A stretch of 64,000 nucleotides of DNA, taken from Lentzea cavernae. GTDB taxonomy: Bacteria > Actinomycetota > Actinomycetes > Mycobacteriales > Pseudonocardiaceae. The position numbers were made by a program, and so were the translations under genes. The notes under the pieces were generated by a model. That model was given only the letters and a program-made list of their open reading frames with translations, did not search any database and was not told the DNA's origin. The stretch covers positions 124,001-188,000 of the forward strand of contig NZ_BNAR01000012.1 in the NCBI RefSeq assembly GCF_014653695.1. Reading direction: 5' to 3'. Every line of letters begins with the position of its first letter. Within the stretch, counting starts at the first letter, position 1. Shown here piece by piece: positions 24,964 through 33,422 of this stretch.

Positions 24964-25709
24964 GCTACCAGGGGAAGTTCCGGGTGTGGCGCGGTGACGA
25001 CTCCGGCGGTGCGCTGGAGGACTTCACCGTCGAGGTCAACGAGGGCGAGGTCGTCCTCGACATCATCCACCGGCTGCAGGCCACGCAGACCCCGGACCTC
25101 GCGGTGCGGTGGAACTGCAAGGCCGGCAAGTGCGGCTCGTGCTCGGCGGAGATCAACGGACGCCCGCGCCTGCTGTGCATGACCCGCATGTCGGTCTTCG
25201 AGGAGTCGGAGACGATCACGGTCACGCCGATGCGGACGTTCCCGATCATCCGCGACCTCGTGACCGACGTGTCGTTCAACTACACCAAGGCGCGCGAGGT
25301 CCCGTCGTTCACGCCGCCGAAGGACCTGGCGCCGGGCGAGTACCGGATGCAACAGGTCGACGTCGAGCGCTCGCAGGAGTTCCGCAAGTGCATCGAGTGC
25401 TTCCTGTGCCAGAACACCTGCCACGTGGTGCGTGACCACGAGGAGAACAAGGAGGCGTTCTCGGGGCCGCGGTTCCTCATGCGGGTCGCCGAACTGGAGA
25501 TGCACCCGCTCGACACGGCGGACCGCGTCGACCAGGCCCAGGACGACCACGGGCTCGGCCTGTGCAACATCACCAAGTGCTGCAGCGAGGTGTGCCCCGA
25601 GCACATCCACATCACCGACAACGCGCTCATCCCGATGAAGGAGCGCGTCGCCGACCGCAAGTACGACCCGATCGTCTGGCTGGGCAACAAGCTGTTCAAG
25701 CGGTCCTAG
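24960..25709 (+). CDS. sdhB: Succinate dehydrogenase iron-sulfur subunit
   Basis: 249 residues. [2Fe-2S] ligands in CKAGKCGSCSAEINGRPRLLC; the [4Fe-4S] and [3Fe-4S] ligands in CIECFLCQNTC and CNITKCCSEVCPEHI. Carries electrons from FAD to the membrane anchor. ATG overlaps the sdhA stop by 4 nt, so the two are translationally coupled. Its 3' end overlaps the convergent NarL-type gene by 14 nt, leaving no room for a terminator. Confidence 0.95.
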   Translation: MSYQGKFRVWRGDDSGGALEDFTVEVNEGEVVLDIIHRLQATQTPDLAVRWNCKAGKCGSCSAEINGRPRLLCMTRMSVFEESETITVTPMRTFPIIRDLVTDVSFNYTKAREVPSFTPPKDLAPGEYRMQQVDVERSQEFRKCIECFLCQNTCHVVRDHEENKEAFSGPRFLMRVAELEMHPLDTADRVDQAQDDHGLGLCNITKCCSEVCPEHIHITDNALIPMKERVADRKYDPIVWLGNKLFKRS

Positions 25710-26349
25710 CCGCCTGCGGCACGACCAGCCGGGACTCGTAGGCCATCACCACGGCCTGCGCCCGGCTGGTCAGCCGCAACTTCGTCATCACGCGGTTGAG
25801 GTGCGTCTTCACCGTGCCCTCCGTGACCGTAAGGCGGGCCGCTATCGCCGTGTTCGTCAGCCCGGTGCCGACGAGCCTGAGCACCTCGCGTTCGCGGTCC
25901 GTCAGCTCGTCGAGCCCGACCGAACGCCACGGCGAGGCGTCCGCGTCGCCTCTCAGATAGGCCGCCACGAGCCTGCGCATCACGGTGGGGCTGAACTGCA
26001 TCTCCCCGGACGCGACGGCCTTGATCGCGGCGATCAGCCTGGCCGGTTCGGACTCCTTGAGCACGAACCCCGCCGCGCCCAGCCGCAACGCCTCGTGGAC
26101 GTGCTCGTCCAGGTCGAAGGTGGTCAGCACCAGCACCCGCGCGGACGTCGTCACGCGCTTGAGCGCGGCCAGGCCCGGCAGGCGGATGTCGAGCAGGATC
26201 ACGTCCGGCCGCGACGACTCGGCGAGCGCGGAGGCGGTGTCGCCGTCCCCGGCCTCGCCGACGACGGTCAGATCAGGTGAAGCGTTCAACAACGCGACCA
26301 GACCCGCACGGAACAACGGCTGGTCGTCGACCACAAGCACGCGCGCCAC
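25696..26349 (-). CDS. NarL/FixJ-type response regulator (no adjacent kinase)
   Basis: 217 residues. Receiver domain begins RVLVVDDQPLFRAGL with the acidic pair, phospho-acceptor Asp in VILLDIRLPG and Lys in FVLKESEP; then a LuxR-type HTH (LTDREREVLRLVGTGLTNTA ... VTEGTVKTHLNRVMTKL). Usually paired with a NarX/DesK-type kinase, but none is encoded nearby, so it is an orphan in this window. GTG 26349 preferred (GAGGGG 4 nt upstream); GTG 26361 is possible. Ends inside the last codons of sdhB, in the convergent direction. Confidence 0.9.
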   Translation of the reverse strand: MARVLVVDDQPLFRAGLVALLNASPDLTVVGEAGDGDTASALAESSRPDVILLDIRLPGLAALKRVTTSARVLVLTTFDLDEHVHEALRLGAAGFVLKESEPARLIAAIKAVASGEMQFSPTVMRRLVAAYLRGDADASPWRSVGLDELTDREREVLRLVGTGLTNTAIAARLTVTEGTVKTHLNRVMTKLRLTSRAQAVVMAYESRLVVPQAARTA

Positions 26350-26461
26350 GATGCCCCTCACTCATGTGACGTCACCGCGGTAGATCCCCCACCAGGAGCG
26401 TACCGCGAAAGTTGACAGGAGATCCACTCCCCGTGAGACGACCCGGTTCCGCCCGCGTCGA

Positions 26462-26467
26462 TACGTT
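26462..26467 (+). promoter_or_regulatory. -10 box TACGTT of a leaderless promoter
   Basis: TANNNT hexamer 7 nt before ATG 26475; it helps to choose that start for the small gene. Confidence 0.4.
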
Positions 26468-26474
26468 CCGCGCC

Positions 26475-26744
26475 ATGCGCACCGCATCGGCCGACCTGCT
26501 CGCCGTCCGGACGGTCACCGTCGACGGCTCGGACGTCTACCTCAGGGTCACGGCCAGCCCGGTCGACCTGGAGATCCGGTGGTCCCGCGACGGCGAGCAC
26601 CGGGGCAGCCCCGTGCTGTTCCCGGCGGGCGACCGCTCGCGCAGGCTGCTCGGCACCGGCTTCCGCGCTGGCACCACCTTCTGCCTCGACGTCGTGGGGG
26701 AGACGGGCCAGGCCTGGTGCGGCGTCGTCGACTGGAACGTCTGA
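26475..26744 (+). CDS. Small uncharacterised beta-rich protein
   Basis: 89 residues, no signal peptide or membrane segment. Alternating hydrophobic pattern (VRTVTVDGSDVYLRVTASPVD-like strands) and two cysteines near the end (FCLDVV, WCGVVDW). I do not recognise a family. ATG 26475 is supported by a leaderless-type -10 box; the frame is open back to 26412. A strong hairpin follows its stop, consistent with a real transcription unit. Confidence 0.55.
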   Translation: MRTASADLLAVRTVTVDGSDVYLRVTASPVDLEIRWSRDGEHRGSPVLFPAGDRSRRLLGTGFRAGTTFCLDVVGETGQAWCGVVDWNV

Positions 26745-26751
26745 GGAACGA

Positions 26752-26788
26752 CGGAGGGGGCGTGTCCGAAGTGGACACGCCCCCTCCG
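26752..26788. terminator. Bidirectional hairpin terminator
   Basis: 16-bp perfect stem CGGAGGGGGCGTGTCC / GGACACGCCCCCTCCG with a 5-nt loop, between the convergent ends of the small gene (26744) and gluD (26803). Confidence 0.85.
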
Positions 26789-26802
26789 CCGTTCGAACGG
26801 CG

Positions 26803-27696
26803 TCAGACGGTGACCCCGCCGGGGACGGCCGTCGACGCGTTGCCGAGCTGGACCTGCCCGGCGGCGTCGCCATCGGTGTGGATGACCTTCTTGTTGCGGC
26901 GGTTGCGCTTCTCGAGGTAGTTCGCGAACCACGTCAGCAACAGGCACAGTCCGATGTAGATCAGGGCGACCACGATCATGACCGAGATCATCGGCCGGCC
27001 GAAGTTCACCGCGTCACCACCGATGCGCGTGCCCCACCGCAGCAGCTCCTCGAACGTGATGAGGAAGCCGAGCGCGGTGTCCTTCAGCAGCACGACGAGC
27101 TGGCTGATGATGGTCGGCATCATCGCCCGCAACGCCTGCGGCAGCAGCACGAACGTCATCACCTGCGTCTTGCGCATGCCCAGGGCGTACGCGGCCTCGC
27201 TCTGGCCCTTGGGCAGCGAGTTGATGCCCGCGCGGAAGATCTCCGCGAGCACCGAGCCGTTGTACAGCATCAGGCTGACGACGACCGCGGTGAACGCGCT
27301 CAGCTTGATGCCGGCCGACGGAAGGCCGTAGTAGAAGAAGAACATCATGATCACGAGCGGGATCGCGCGGAAGATCTCGACGATCACCGCCGCGGGGGTG
27401 CGCACCCAGGCGTGGTCCGACAGCCGTGCCGCGGCGAAGATCGCGCCGAACGCGAGTGCCAGCACCGCGCCGACGGCGAACGCCGACAGGGTGTTGCCGA
27501 TCGCCTCGACCAGCGACAGCTGGATCTGCTTGTAGTTGATCCAGTCGAGCCTGCGGGCGGTGAACTGGTCGGTGGCGACGAAGCGCATGACCACGTACGC
27601 GACCCCGGCGAGCGCCGCGGCGATGCCGATGACGGCCATGATCTTGTGACGGACGCGGGCCTTCGGGCCGGGGACGTCGAACAGCACCATGCTCAT
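26803..27696 (-). CDS. gluD: Glutamate ABC transporter permease GluD
   Basis: 297 residues, His/Glu/Gln family permease of a polar amino-acid ABC importer. Several membrane spans and the EAA loop (EIFRAGINSLPKGQSEAAYALG) that docks on the ATPase. The C-terminal tail (KRNRRNKKVIHTDG and onward) is a longer cytoplasmic extension than in GluC. The ATG overlaps the gluC stop by 4 nt. Last gene of gluABCD; a strong terminator follows. Confidence 0.92.
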   Translation of the reverse strand: MSMVLFDVPGPKARVRHKIMAVIGIAAALAGVAYVVMRFVATDQFTARRLDWINYKQIQLSLVEAIGNTLSAFAVGAVLALAFGAIFAAARLSDHAWVRTPAAVIVEIFRAIPLVIMMFFFYYGLPSAGIKLSAFTAVVVSLMLYNGSVLAEIFRAGINSLPKGQSEAAYALGMRKTQVMTFVLLPQALRAMMPTIISQLVVLLKDTALGFLITFEELLRWGTRIGGDAVNFGRPMISVMIVVALIYIGLCLLLTWFANYLEKRNRRNKKVIHTDGDAAGQVQLGNASTAVPGGVTV

Positions 27697-28340
27697 CGGG
27701 CCACGCTCCACCGCTTCTCGAAGACCTGCTGGACGTACGTCAGCGGCATCACCAGGACGACGAACCCGATCGCCACCCAGATGAGTCCGAACAGGACGTT
27801 GTCACCCTGCTCCGACAGCGCGTCGCGGATCGACCCCGCCTGGGGGACGGCGAACCCCGACGCGACGGTCGTGTTCTTCAGCAACGCGATCATCGTGCTC
27901 GTCATCGGCGGCACGACCGAGCGCAACGCCTGCGGCAGCACCACGTTGCCGAGCATCTGCGTGAACGTCAGGCCGAGCGCGCGTGACGCCTCCGCCTGAC
28001 CGACCGGCACCGTGTTGATGCCCGAGCGCACGACCTCGCAGACGAACGCCGCGGTGTAGAGCGTCAGCGCGACCACGGCCGCGGTGTAGGGCTCGATCCG
28101 CAGGATCTCCAGGAGCGGGTACGCGAAGAGGAAGAACACGAAGACCAGCGTGAGCGGCGTGTTGCGCAGCACCGTCACGTAGGTGGCACCGATGCCCCGG
28201 AAGACCGGTACGGGGCTGACCCGCAGAGCGGCCAGGAGCGTGCCCAGCACCAGCGACAGCACCGCGGAGATCGCGAAGAGCTGCAGCGTCTGGCCGAACA
28301 GGCGCAGGAACAGTTCTAGGTTGTTGGTGAGGACGCTCAT
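27693..28340 (-). CDS. gluC: Glutamate ABC transporter permease GluC
   Basis: 215 residues with the HisM/GlnP permease fold: hydrophobic helices, RNTPLTLVFVFFLFAYP, and the EAA loop EVVRSGINTVPVGQAEASRALG. Forms the membrane channel with GluD. ATG 28340 follows AAGGAAACCG. The 80-nt gap to gluB is the largest in the operon and may lower expression of the downstream permeases relative to the binding protein. Confidence 0.92.
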   Translation of the reverse strand: MSVLTNNLELFLRLFGQTLQLFAISAVLSLVLGTLLAALRVSPVPVFRGIGATYVTVLRNTPLTLVFVFFLFAYPLLEILRIEPYTAAVVALTLYTAAFVCEVVRSGINTVPVGQAEASRALGLTFTQMLGNVVLPQALRSVVPPMTSTMIALLKNTTVASGFAVPQAGSIRDALSEQGDNVLFGLIWVAIGFVVLVMPLTYVQQVFEKRWSVAR

Positions 28341-28420
28341 CGGTTTCCTTGCCGTCCGTCCGCCTTCAAAGGAACGGCCGGCGGACCCACGCGGGATCCA
28401 CCGGCCACGTGACTAACCCG

Positions 28421-29314
28421 TCAGTAGCGGTCGATCGTCGGCTTCTGGGCCGCCGAACCCGACTTGCCGAGCGTGCCGTCGTAGATCTTCTGCCAGTCGC
28501 CACCGTCGAGCGCGGCCTGCAGGACGTCGTTCACCTTGTCGCGCAGGGCCTTGTCGTCCTTGGGCAGGCCGATGCCGTAGGGCTCGCTGGAGAACGTCTT
28601 GCCGACGACCTTGAGCTTGCCCTCCTCGGCGGCGGCGTAGCCCTTGAGGATCGCGTCGTCCGTGGTGACCGCGTCGACCTCACCGTTGAGCAGCTTCGTG
28701 ACGCACTGCGAGTAGCCCTGGAACTCCTGGATGTTCTCGGGCTCGGTGTAGTTGTTGTCGCGGATCTTCTTGATCGGCGTGGAGCCGGTGACCGAGCAGA
28801 CCTTCTTGCCCTTGAGGGTCTCCGGGCCGGTGATGTCGGCGTTGTCCTTCTTCACCAGCAGGTCCTGACCGGCGACGAAGTACGGGCCGGCGAACGCGAC
28901 CTTCTCCTTGCGGCCGGCGTTGATCGTGTAGGTGCCGACGTAGTAGTCGACGTCACCGTTGATCAGCGCCTGCTCGCGGGCGGCCGACTGGATCGTCTTG
29001 AACTGGATCTTCTCGGGGTCGAAGCCGAGCTTCGCCGAGATCAGTCGCGCGATGTCGATGTCGAAGCCGCTGTACTTGTTGGTCGTCGGGTCCTTGTAGC
29101 CCAGACCCGGCTGGTCTTCCTTCACGCCGACGATCAGCGAGCCGCGAGACTTGATCTTCTCGAACGTGGGCGAGCCGTCGACCTTGACGTCCTTGGCGAC
29201 CTCGAACAGACCGGCGGGCGCGGCGCCCTGGTCGGCAGGGCTGCCTTCCTTGCCACACGCGGTCAGGGCCAGTGCGCCAGTGAGCAGCACCGCCGCAAGG
29301 GTGCGAACCCTCAT
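28421..29314 (-). CDS. gluB: Glutamate-binding lipoprotein GluB
   Basis: 297-residue periplasmic-type binding protein tethered as a lipoprotein: signal peptide with lipobox LTAC (Cys20). The rest is a SBP_bac_3 domain with FEKIKSRGSLIVGVKEDQPG, NKYSGFDIDIARLI, GDVDYYVGTYTINAGRKEKV and DAVTTDDAILKGYA. Captures glutamate (or a related acidic amino acid) for GluACD; substrate assignment is by family and operon. Confidence 0.93.
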   Translation of the reverse strand: MRVRTLAAVLLTGALALTACGKEGSPADQGAAPAGLFEVAKDVKVDGSPTFEKIKSRGSLIVGVKEDQPGLGYKDPTTNKYSGFDIDIARLISAKLGFDPEKIQFKTIQSAAREQALINGDVDYYVGTYTINAGRKEKVAFAGPYFVAGQDLLVKKDNADITGPETLKGKKVCSVTGSTPIKKIRDNNYTEPENIQEFQGYSQCVTKLLNGEVDAVTTDDAILKGYAAAEEGKLKVVGKTFSSEPYGIGLPKDDKALRDKVNDVLQAALDGGDWQKIYDGTLGKSGSAAQKPTIDRY

Positions 29315-29353
29315 CGTCCTTCTCCTGCCATTCGTCCGTAAGTGGGCTGACTA

Positions 29354-30106
29354 CTAGTGAGTCAGGATCTTGCCAAGGAAGTCCTTCGCGCGGTTGGACT
29401 TCGGGGCCGAGAAGAACTCTTCCGGGGTCGAGTCCTCGACGACCTCGCCGTCGGACATGAAGATCACCCGGTCCGCGGCCTTGCGGGCGAAGCCCATCTC
29501 GTGCGTGACGACGAGCATCGTCATGCCGTCCTTCGCGAGGCCCGTCATGACGTCCAGGACCTCCTGGACCATCTCGGGGTCGAGCGCGGACGTGGGCTCG
29601 TCGAACAGCATCACCTTGGGCTTCATGGCGAGCGCGCGGGCGATCGCCGCACGCTGCTGCTGTCCACCCGAGAGCTGGGCCGGGAACTTGTCGGCCTGGT
29701 TCGCGATCCCGACCCGCTCCAGCAGTTCCATCGCGGTCTTGCGCGCTTCGGCGGCAGGAGTCTTGCGAACCTTCTGCGGCGCCAGCATCACGTTGTCGAC
29801 AATGGTCTTGTGCGCGAACAGGTTGAAGGACTGGAACACCATGCCGACGTCGGCGCGGAGTCGAGCCAGTTCTTTTCCTTCGGCGGGAAGCGGCTGCCCG
29901 TCGACCTCGATGACGCCGGAATCGATCGGCTCGAGGCGGTTGATGGTCCGGCACAGGGTCGACTTACCGGAACCCGACGGCCCCAGCACGACCACGACCT
30001 GCCCCTTCGGCACTTCCAGCTGCACGTTCTTGAGCACGTGCAACGGGCCGAAGAACTTGTCCACACCCGCCACACGAATCATCGGCGGTGCAGAGGCGGC
30101 AGTCAT
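29354..30106 (-). CDS. gluA: Glutamate ABC transporter ATP-binding protein GluA
   Basis: 250 residues. Walker A GPSGSGKST, Q-loop FQSFNLF, ABC signature LSGGQQQR, Walker B VMLFDEPTSALD and H-loop VTHEMGFA. Drives import by the GluBCD complex. ATG 30106 is chosen because GGAGG lies 6 nt upstream; the frame is open back to 30184. First gene of gluABCD, divergent from a two-component system with 135 nt between starts. Confidence 0.95.
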   Translation of the reverse strand: MTAASAPPMIRVAGVDKFFGPLHVLKNVQLEVPKGQVVVVLGPSGSGKSTLCRTINRLEPIDSGVIEVDGQPLPAEGKELARLRADVGMVFQSFNLFAHKTIVDNVMLAPQKVRKTPAAEARKTAMELLERVGIANQADKFPAQLSGGQQQRAAIARALAMKPKVMLFDEPTSALDPEMVQEVLDVMTGLAKDGMTMLVVTHEMGFARKAADRVIFMSDGEVVEDSTPEEFFSAPKSNRAKDFLGKILTH

Positions 30107-30241
30107 CCAGTCCTCCATTTGGGGTCGTCGGCGTTGGCGGAAACCTAGGTGTCGGCCACCACACCAGTCCAGGACATTGAGCAAGACTTAGGGTCTCAAC
30201 TCTGTCACAGGCAGACATCGGTTGCCCGGGAGGTAGCGAAA

Positions 30242-30916
30242 GTGCGCGTGCTGCTCGTCGAGGACGACGACAGGGTCGCCGAGGCCTTGGTCCCAGCCCT
30301 GACCAGACGGGGTTTCCACGTGGACCGGCAGGCCACGGGCCGCGGCACGCTCGACCGCCTCACCGGCGTCGACGTGGTGCTGCTCGACCTCGGCCTGCCC
30401 GACATGGACGGCGTGACGCTGTGCCGTGCCATCAGGGCCGCGTCGGACGTCGCGATCATCGTGGTGTCCGCGCGGGGGGAGATCGACGACCGGATCCTCG
30501 GCCTGCACGCCGGGGCCGACGACTACCTGGTCAAGCCCTACGACGTGGGCGAGCTCGTCGCCCGCGTGCACGCCGTCCGGCGCCGGCGCGGCGCCGATCC
30601 CGTCGGTGTGGGGGCGGTGTCCACGGAGGTGTTCGAGACCGGGGACGTGCGGGTCGACCTGGGGCGTCACGAGGTCGTGGTCGCGGGGGAGTCGGTCGCC
30701 CTGTCGCGCAAGGAGTTCCAGGTGCTCGCGCTCGTGATGGCGGCCGGTGGCGCGGTGTGCACGCGCGAGCGGATCCTGGCCGAGGTGTGGGGCCGCACGT
30801 GGTCCGGTGCGAACCGGACGCTGGACGTGCACGTGGCGACGTTGCGGACCAAGCTCGGCAGGCCCGCGCTGCTGGAGACCGTGCGCGGGGTCGGGTACCG
30901 GCTGGGGCAGGTGTGA
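30242..30916 (+). CDS. OmpR/PhoB-family response regulator
   Basis: 224 residues. Receiver: RVLLVEDDDRVAEAL, phospho-Asp in VVLLDLGLPDMDG, Lys in DDYLVKPYD. C-terminal winged helix: LSRKEFQVLALV ... RTLDVHVATLRTKLG ... VRGVGYRLGQ. GTG 30242 follows GGGAGG. The kinase gene begins 55 nt downstream. Its position divergent from gluABCD and upstream of a TAXI binding protein suggests control of acidic amino-acid or dicarboxylate uptake. Confidence 0.93.
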   Translation: MRVLLVEDDDRVAEALVPALTRRGFHVDRQATGRGTLDRLTGVDVVLLDLGLPDMDGVTLCRAIRAASDVAIIVVSARGEIDDRILGLHAGADDYLVKPYDVGELVARVHAVRRRRGADPVGVGAVSTEVFETGDVRVDLGRHEVVVAGESVALSRKEFQVLALVMAAGGAVCTRERILAEVWGRTWSGANRTLDVHVATLRTKLGRPALLETVRGVGYRLGQV

Positions 30917-30971
30917 TCTCGATTGGGTGATCTTGGATCGGGCGTGTCGTGATCGGGCGGGGTGACGGCCT

Positions 30972-32357
30972 GTGAGGTCGCGACTGCTGGGCGTGGTGCT
31001 CGCCCTCGTGGTGCTGGTGCTGGTGGGTCTGGGCGTGCCGCTGGGCCGCGGTGTGGCGGCCGCGGAGCAGCAGGAGATGTTCCTCGACCGGCTCACCGAC
31101 ACCAGCCGGTTCGCCTCGCTCGCGGGACGGCCGCTGATCGAGGACAAGCCGGACCTGCTGCGCCCCGAGCTGCAGCGCTACGACGAGCTCTACGACATCG
31201 GCGTGGCCGTCGTGGCACGGGACGCGCCGACGGTGCCCCTGGTGGCGTCGCGCAACGACCTCGCGATCGGGGAGAGCCGCGTGCAGGACCTGGTCAGCAA
31301 GGCCCTGGCCGGGCGGCTGCCGGTCGCGCCGCCGTTGTTCATGCCCTGGGACGAGTCGCGGCTCGTGCTCGCCGAACCGGTCCTCGTCGACGGCGAGGTG
31401 CGCGGCGCGGTGATCACGTTCTCGCCCACGGCGAAGACCCGCTTCGAGGTGCTCGCCTGGTGGGCGCTGCTGCTCGCGGCGAGCCTGCTGGTGCTGGCGC
31501 TGGCCGTGCTGCTGGCGCTGCCGGTGGTGCGCTGGACGTTGCGCCCGGTGCAGGCGCTCGACGACGCGACGGGCAAGCTGCTCGCCGCCGTGGTGCGGGG
31601 CCGGCCGGTGCCGCCGGTGGGCGCGGAGAGCGGTCCGCCGGAACTGAGGCAGCTCAGCCGTTCCTTCGACCAGATGGCCGCGAACGTGAGCGATGTGCTT
31701 GCGTCCCAACGGGCGTTCGTCGCCGACGCCTCGCACCAGCTGCGCAACCCGTTGACCGCGCTGAAACTCCGGCTGTCCAACCTGGAGGGTCACGTCGACT
31801 CCGAGGCGGAGGTGCACCAGGTCGAGGCGCTGACCGAGACCGACCGCCTCAACCGCATCCTGGACGAGCTGCTCGCGATGGCGCGCGCCGAGTCGAGCTC
31901 CGTCGACCCGGTGCCGGTCGACGTCGACCGGTCCGTGGCGGCACGGCTGTCGGCGTGGCAGTCGGCCGCGGCGGCGAAGGAGGTGCACCTGGTGCTGGAC
32001 GGGCAGAAGGTCGGCATGGTCCTGGCCCCGCCGCGCGGTGTCGAGACGATCCTGGACGCGTTGCTGGACAACGCGCTGAAGTTCACCGCGGAGGGCACGC
32101 TGATCGTGGTGGACGCCCGCAAGTCCGACGGTGTCGTCCGGCTCTCGGTCGCCGACCACGGGCCCGGCCTGCAGCCCGACGAGCTCGAGAGGGCCACCGA
32201 CCGGTTCTGGCGCAGCCCCGCGCACCAGAACGTGCCCGGCTCCGGGCTGGGGCTCTCGATCGTGCGGCTGGTGGTGGAACGGGTCGACGGCGCCGTCCGG
32301 CTGGAGTCGCCGGAGGACGGTGGCCTGAAGGTCGTCGTGGAGCTCCCGGCCGTCTAG
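30972..32357 (+). CDS. Sensor histidine kinase
   Basis: 461 residues. Two membrane helices (residues ~5-27 and ~160-185) bracket a ~130-residue external sensor domain; then HAMP, the dimerisation domain with phospho-acceptor His255 in DASHQLRNPL, and the ATPase with N-box LLDNALKF, G1 VADHGPGL and G2 GSGLGLSIV. It should phosphorylate the preceding OmpR-type regulator. The TAXI lipoprotein gene converges just downstream (11-nt gap) and its product could present ligand to the external domain; this is inference. Confidence 0.93.
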   Translation: MRSRLLGVVLALVVLVLVGLGVPLGRGVAAAEQQEMFLDRLTDTSRFASLAGRPLIEDKPDLLRPELQRYDELYDIGVAVVARDAPTVPLVASRNDLAIGESRVQDLVSKALAGRLPVAPPLFMPWDESRLVLAEPVLVDGEVRGAVITFSPTAKTRFEVLAWWALLLAASLLVLALAVLLALPVVRWTLRPVQALDDATGKLLAAVVRGRPVPPVGAESGPPELRQLSRSFDQMAANVSDVLASQRAFVADASHQLRNPLTALKLRLSNLEGHVDSEAEVHQVEALTETDRLNRILDELLAMARAESSSVDPVPVDVDRSVAARLSAWQSAAAAKEVHLVLDGQKVGMVLAPPRGVETILDALLDNALKFTAEGTLIVVDARKSDGVVRLSVADHGPGLQPDELERATDRFWRSPAHQNVPGSGLGLSIVRLVVERVDGAVRLESPEDGGLKVVVELPAV

Positions 32358-32367
32358 ACGCCGGAGA

Positions 32368-33291
32368 TCAGACCTTGGCTTCGCGGTAGTAGCGCATCGC
32401 GCCGTCGTGCAGAGGTACCGGTGATGTCTCGATGGCGGACCGCTGCTCTATCGTGCGCGCCGCGGAGTGCGCTTTCACGAGCTCCGGTTGCCCCTCGAAC
32501 AACTGCCGCACCAGCGCCTCGGCCACGTCGTCGGACATCTTCTCGTTGACGAGCAGGAAGTTGCGCACGACGAGCGTGATGACCGGCCCGACCGGATCGG
32601 ACTGCAGGTTGTAGGTCGACGCGGGCAGCGTCGCCGCCCCGTACACGGGCTTCTCCTGGCGGAACTTCGGCAGCACGTCGCTCAGGTCGAGCATCCGCAC
32701 GCCGAGGCCCTTGGTGAGGTCCGTGATGGCCTTGGTCGGCAACCCACCCGACCAGAAGAACGCGTCGAGCCTGCCCTCCCGCATCGCCTGGGCGGAGTCG
32801 TTGAGGTTGAGGTTCACGGCCTGGGGCGTGACCGCCGCGGACTTCAGCAGCGCCCGCGCGATGATCTCGACGCCCGACTCCCGCCCGCCGATCGACACGC
32901 GCAGCCCGGAGAGCTGGGTGAACTTCGTGATCGGGAGGTCGGCGCGGACGATCACCTGCAGGTAGTCGTCGTGCATCCGGGCCAGTGCGCGCAGCCTGTC
33001 CGAGCCCGGCACGCCGTCGAGCGCGTCGGCCTGGGAGAAACCGACCTGGGCCTGGTCGTTGATGAGCCGGGTGACGTTGTCCTTGGACCCGGCCGTCGCG
33101 ACGACCTGGGGCTTCGTGATGCCGAGTCGCCCGCTCCAGATGTCCGCGAGACCCCTGCCGAGGGCGTAGTAGACGCCCTCCTCGCTGCCGGTCGCCATGG
33201 TGATCTTGACGTTCTCGACCGTGCTGCCGCAGCCCGTCAGGACCGTTGCGGCGGCGAAGAGGCTCACGGCGGCATGCACTCGTCCCAGCAC
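32368..33291 (-). CDS. TAXI-family TRAP-type solute-binding lipoprotein
   Basis: 307 residues with lipoprotein signal (VLTGC). TAXI-family features: TMATGSEEGVYYALGRGLADIW, the TAGSKDNVTRLINDQAQVGFSQAD motif, LRVSIGGRESGVEIIARALL and AFFWSGGLPTKAITDL. TAXI proteins bind glutamate-like or dicarboxylate ligands for TRAP transporters, but no TRAP membrane subunits are encoded nearby. Lying next to a two-component system and the glutamate operon, it may act as a ligand-presenting sensor instead. Start GTG 33291; alternatives at 33279 and 33267. Confidence 0.88.
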   Translation of the reverse strand: MLGRVHAAVSLFAAATVLTGCGSTVENVKITMATGSEEGVYYALGRGLADIWSGRLGITKPQVVATAGSKDNVTRLINDQAQVGFSQADALDGVPGSDRLRALARMHDDYLQVIVRADLPITKFTQLSGLRVSIGGRESGVEIIARALLKSAAVTPQAVNLNLNDSAQAMREGRLDAFFWSGGLPTKAITDLTKGLGVRMLDLSDVLPKFRQEKPVYGAATLPASTYNLQSDPVGPVITLVVRNFLLVNEKMSDDVAEALVRQLFEGQPELVKAHSAARTIEQRSAIETSPVPLHDGAMRYYREAKV

Positions 33292-33409
33292 CAGCGCATC
33301 GTGCCACGGGGACGGCGGGCGCTTGCACCCGACGAAGGTCCTGCCTGGTCACGGCGCTCGTCGGCCGGTCTTTGCCCGGTCCGCGCGACTCGGGCGTTTG
33401 ACCAGGGGT

Positions 33410-33415
33410 TATCGT
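33410..33415 (+). promoter_or_regulatory. -10 box TATCGT of a leaderless promoter for miaB
   Basis: TANNNT hexamer 7 nt before GTG 33423, with no Shine-Dalgarno. Confidence 0.4.
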
Positions 33416-33422
33416 GTTGGGC

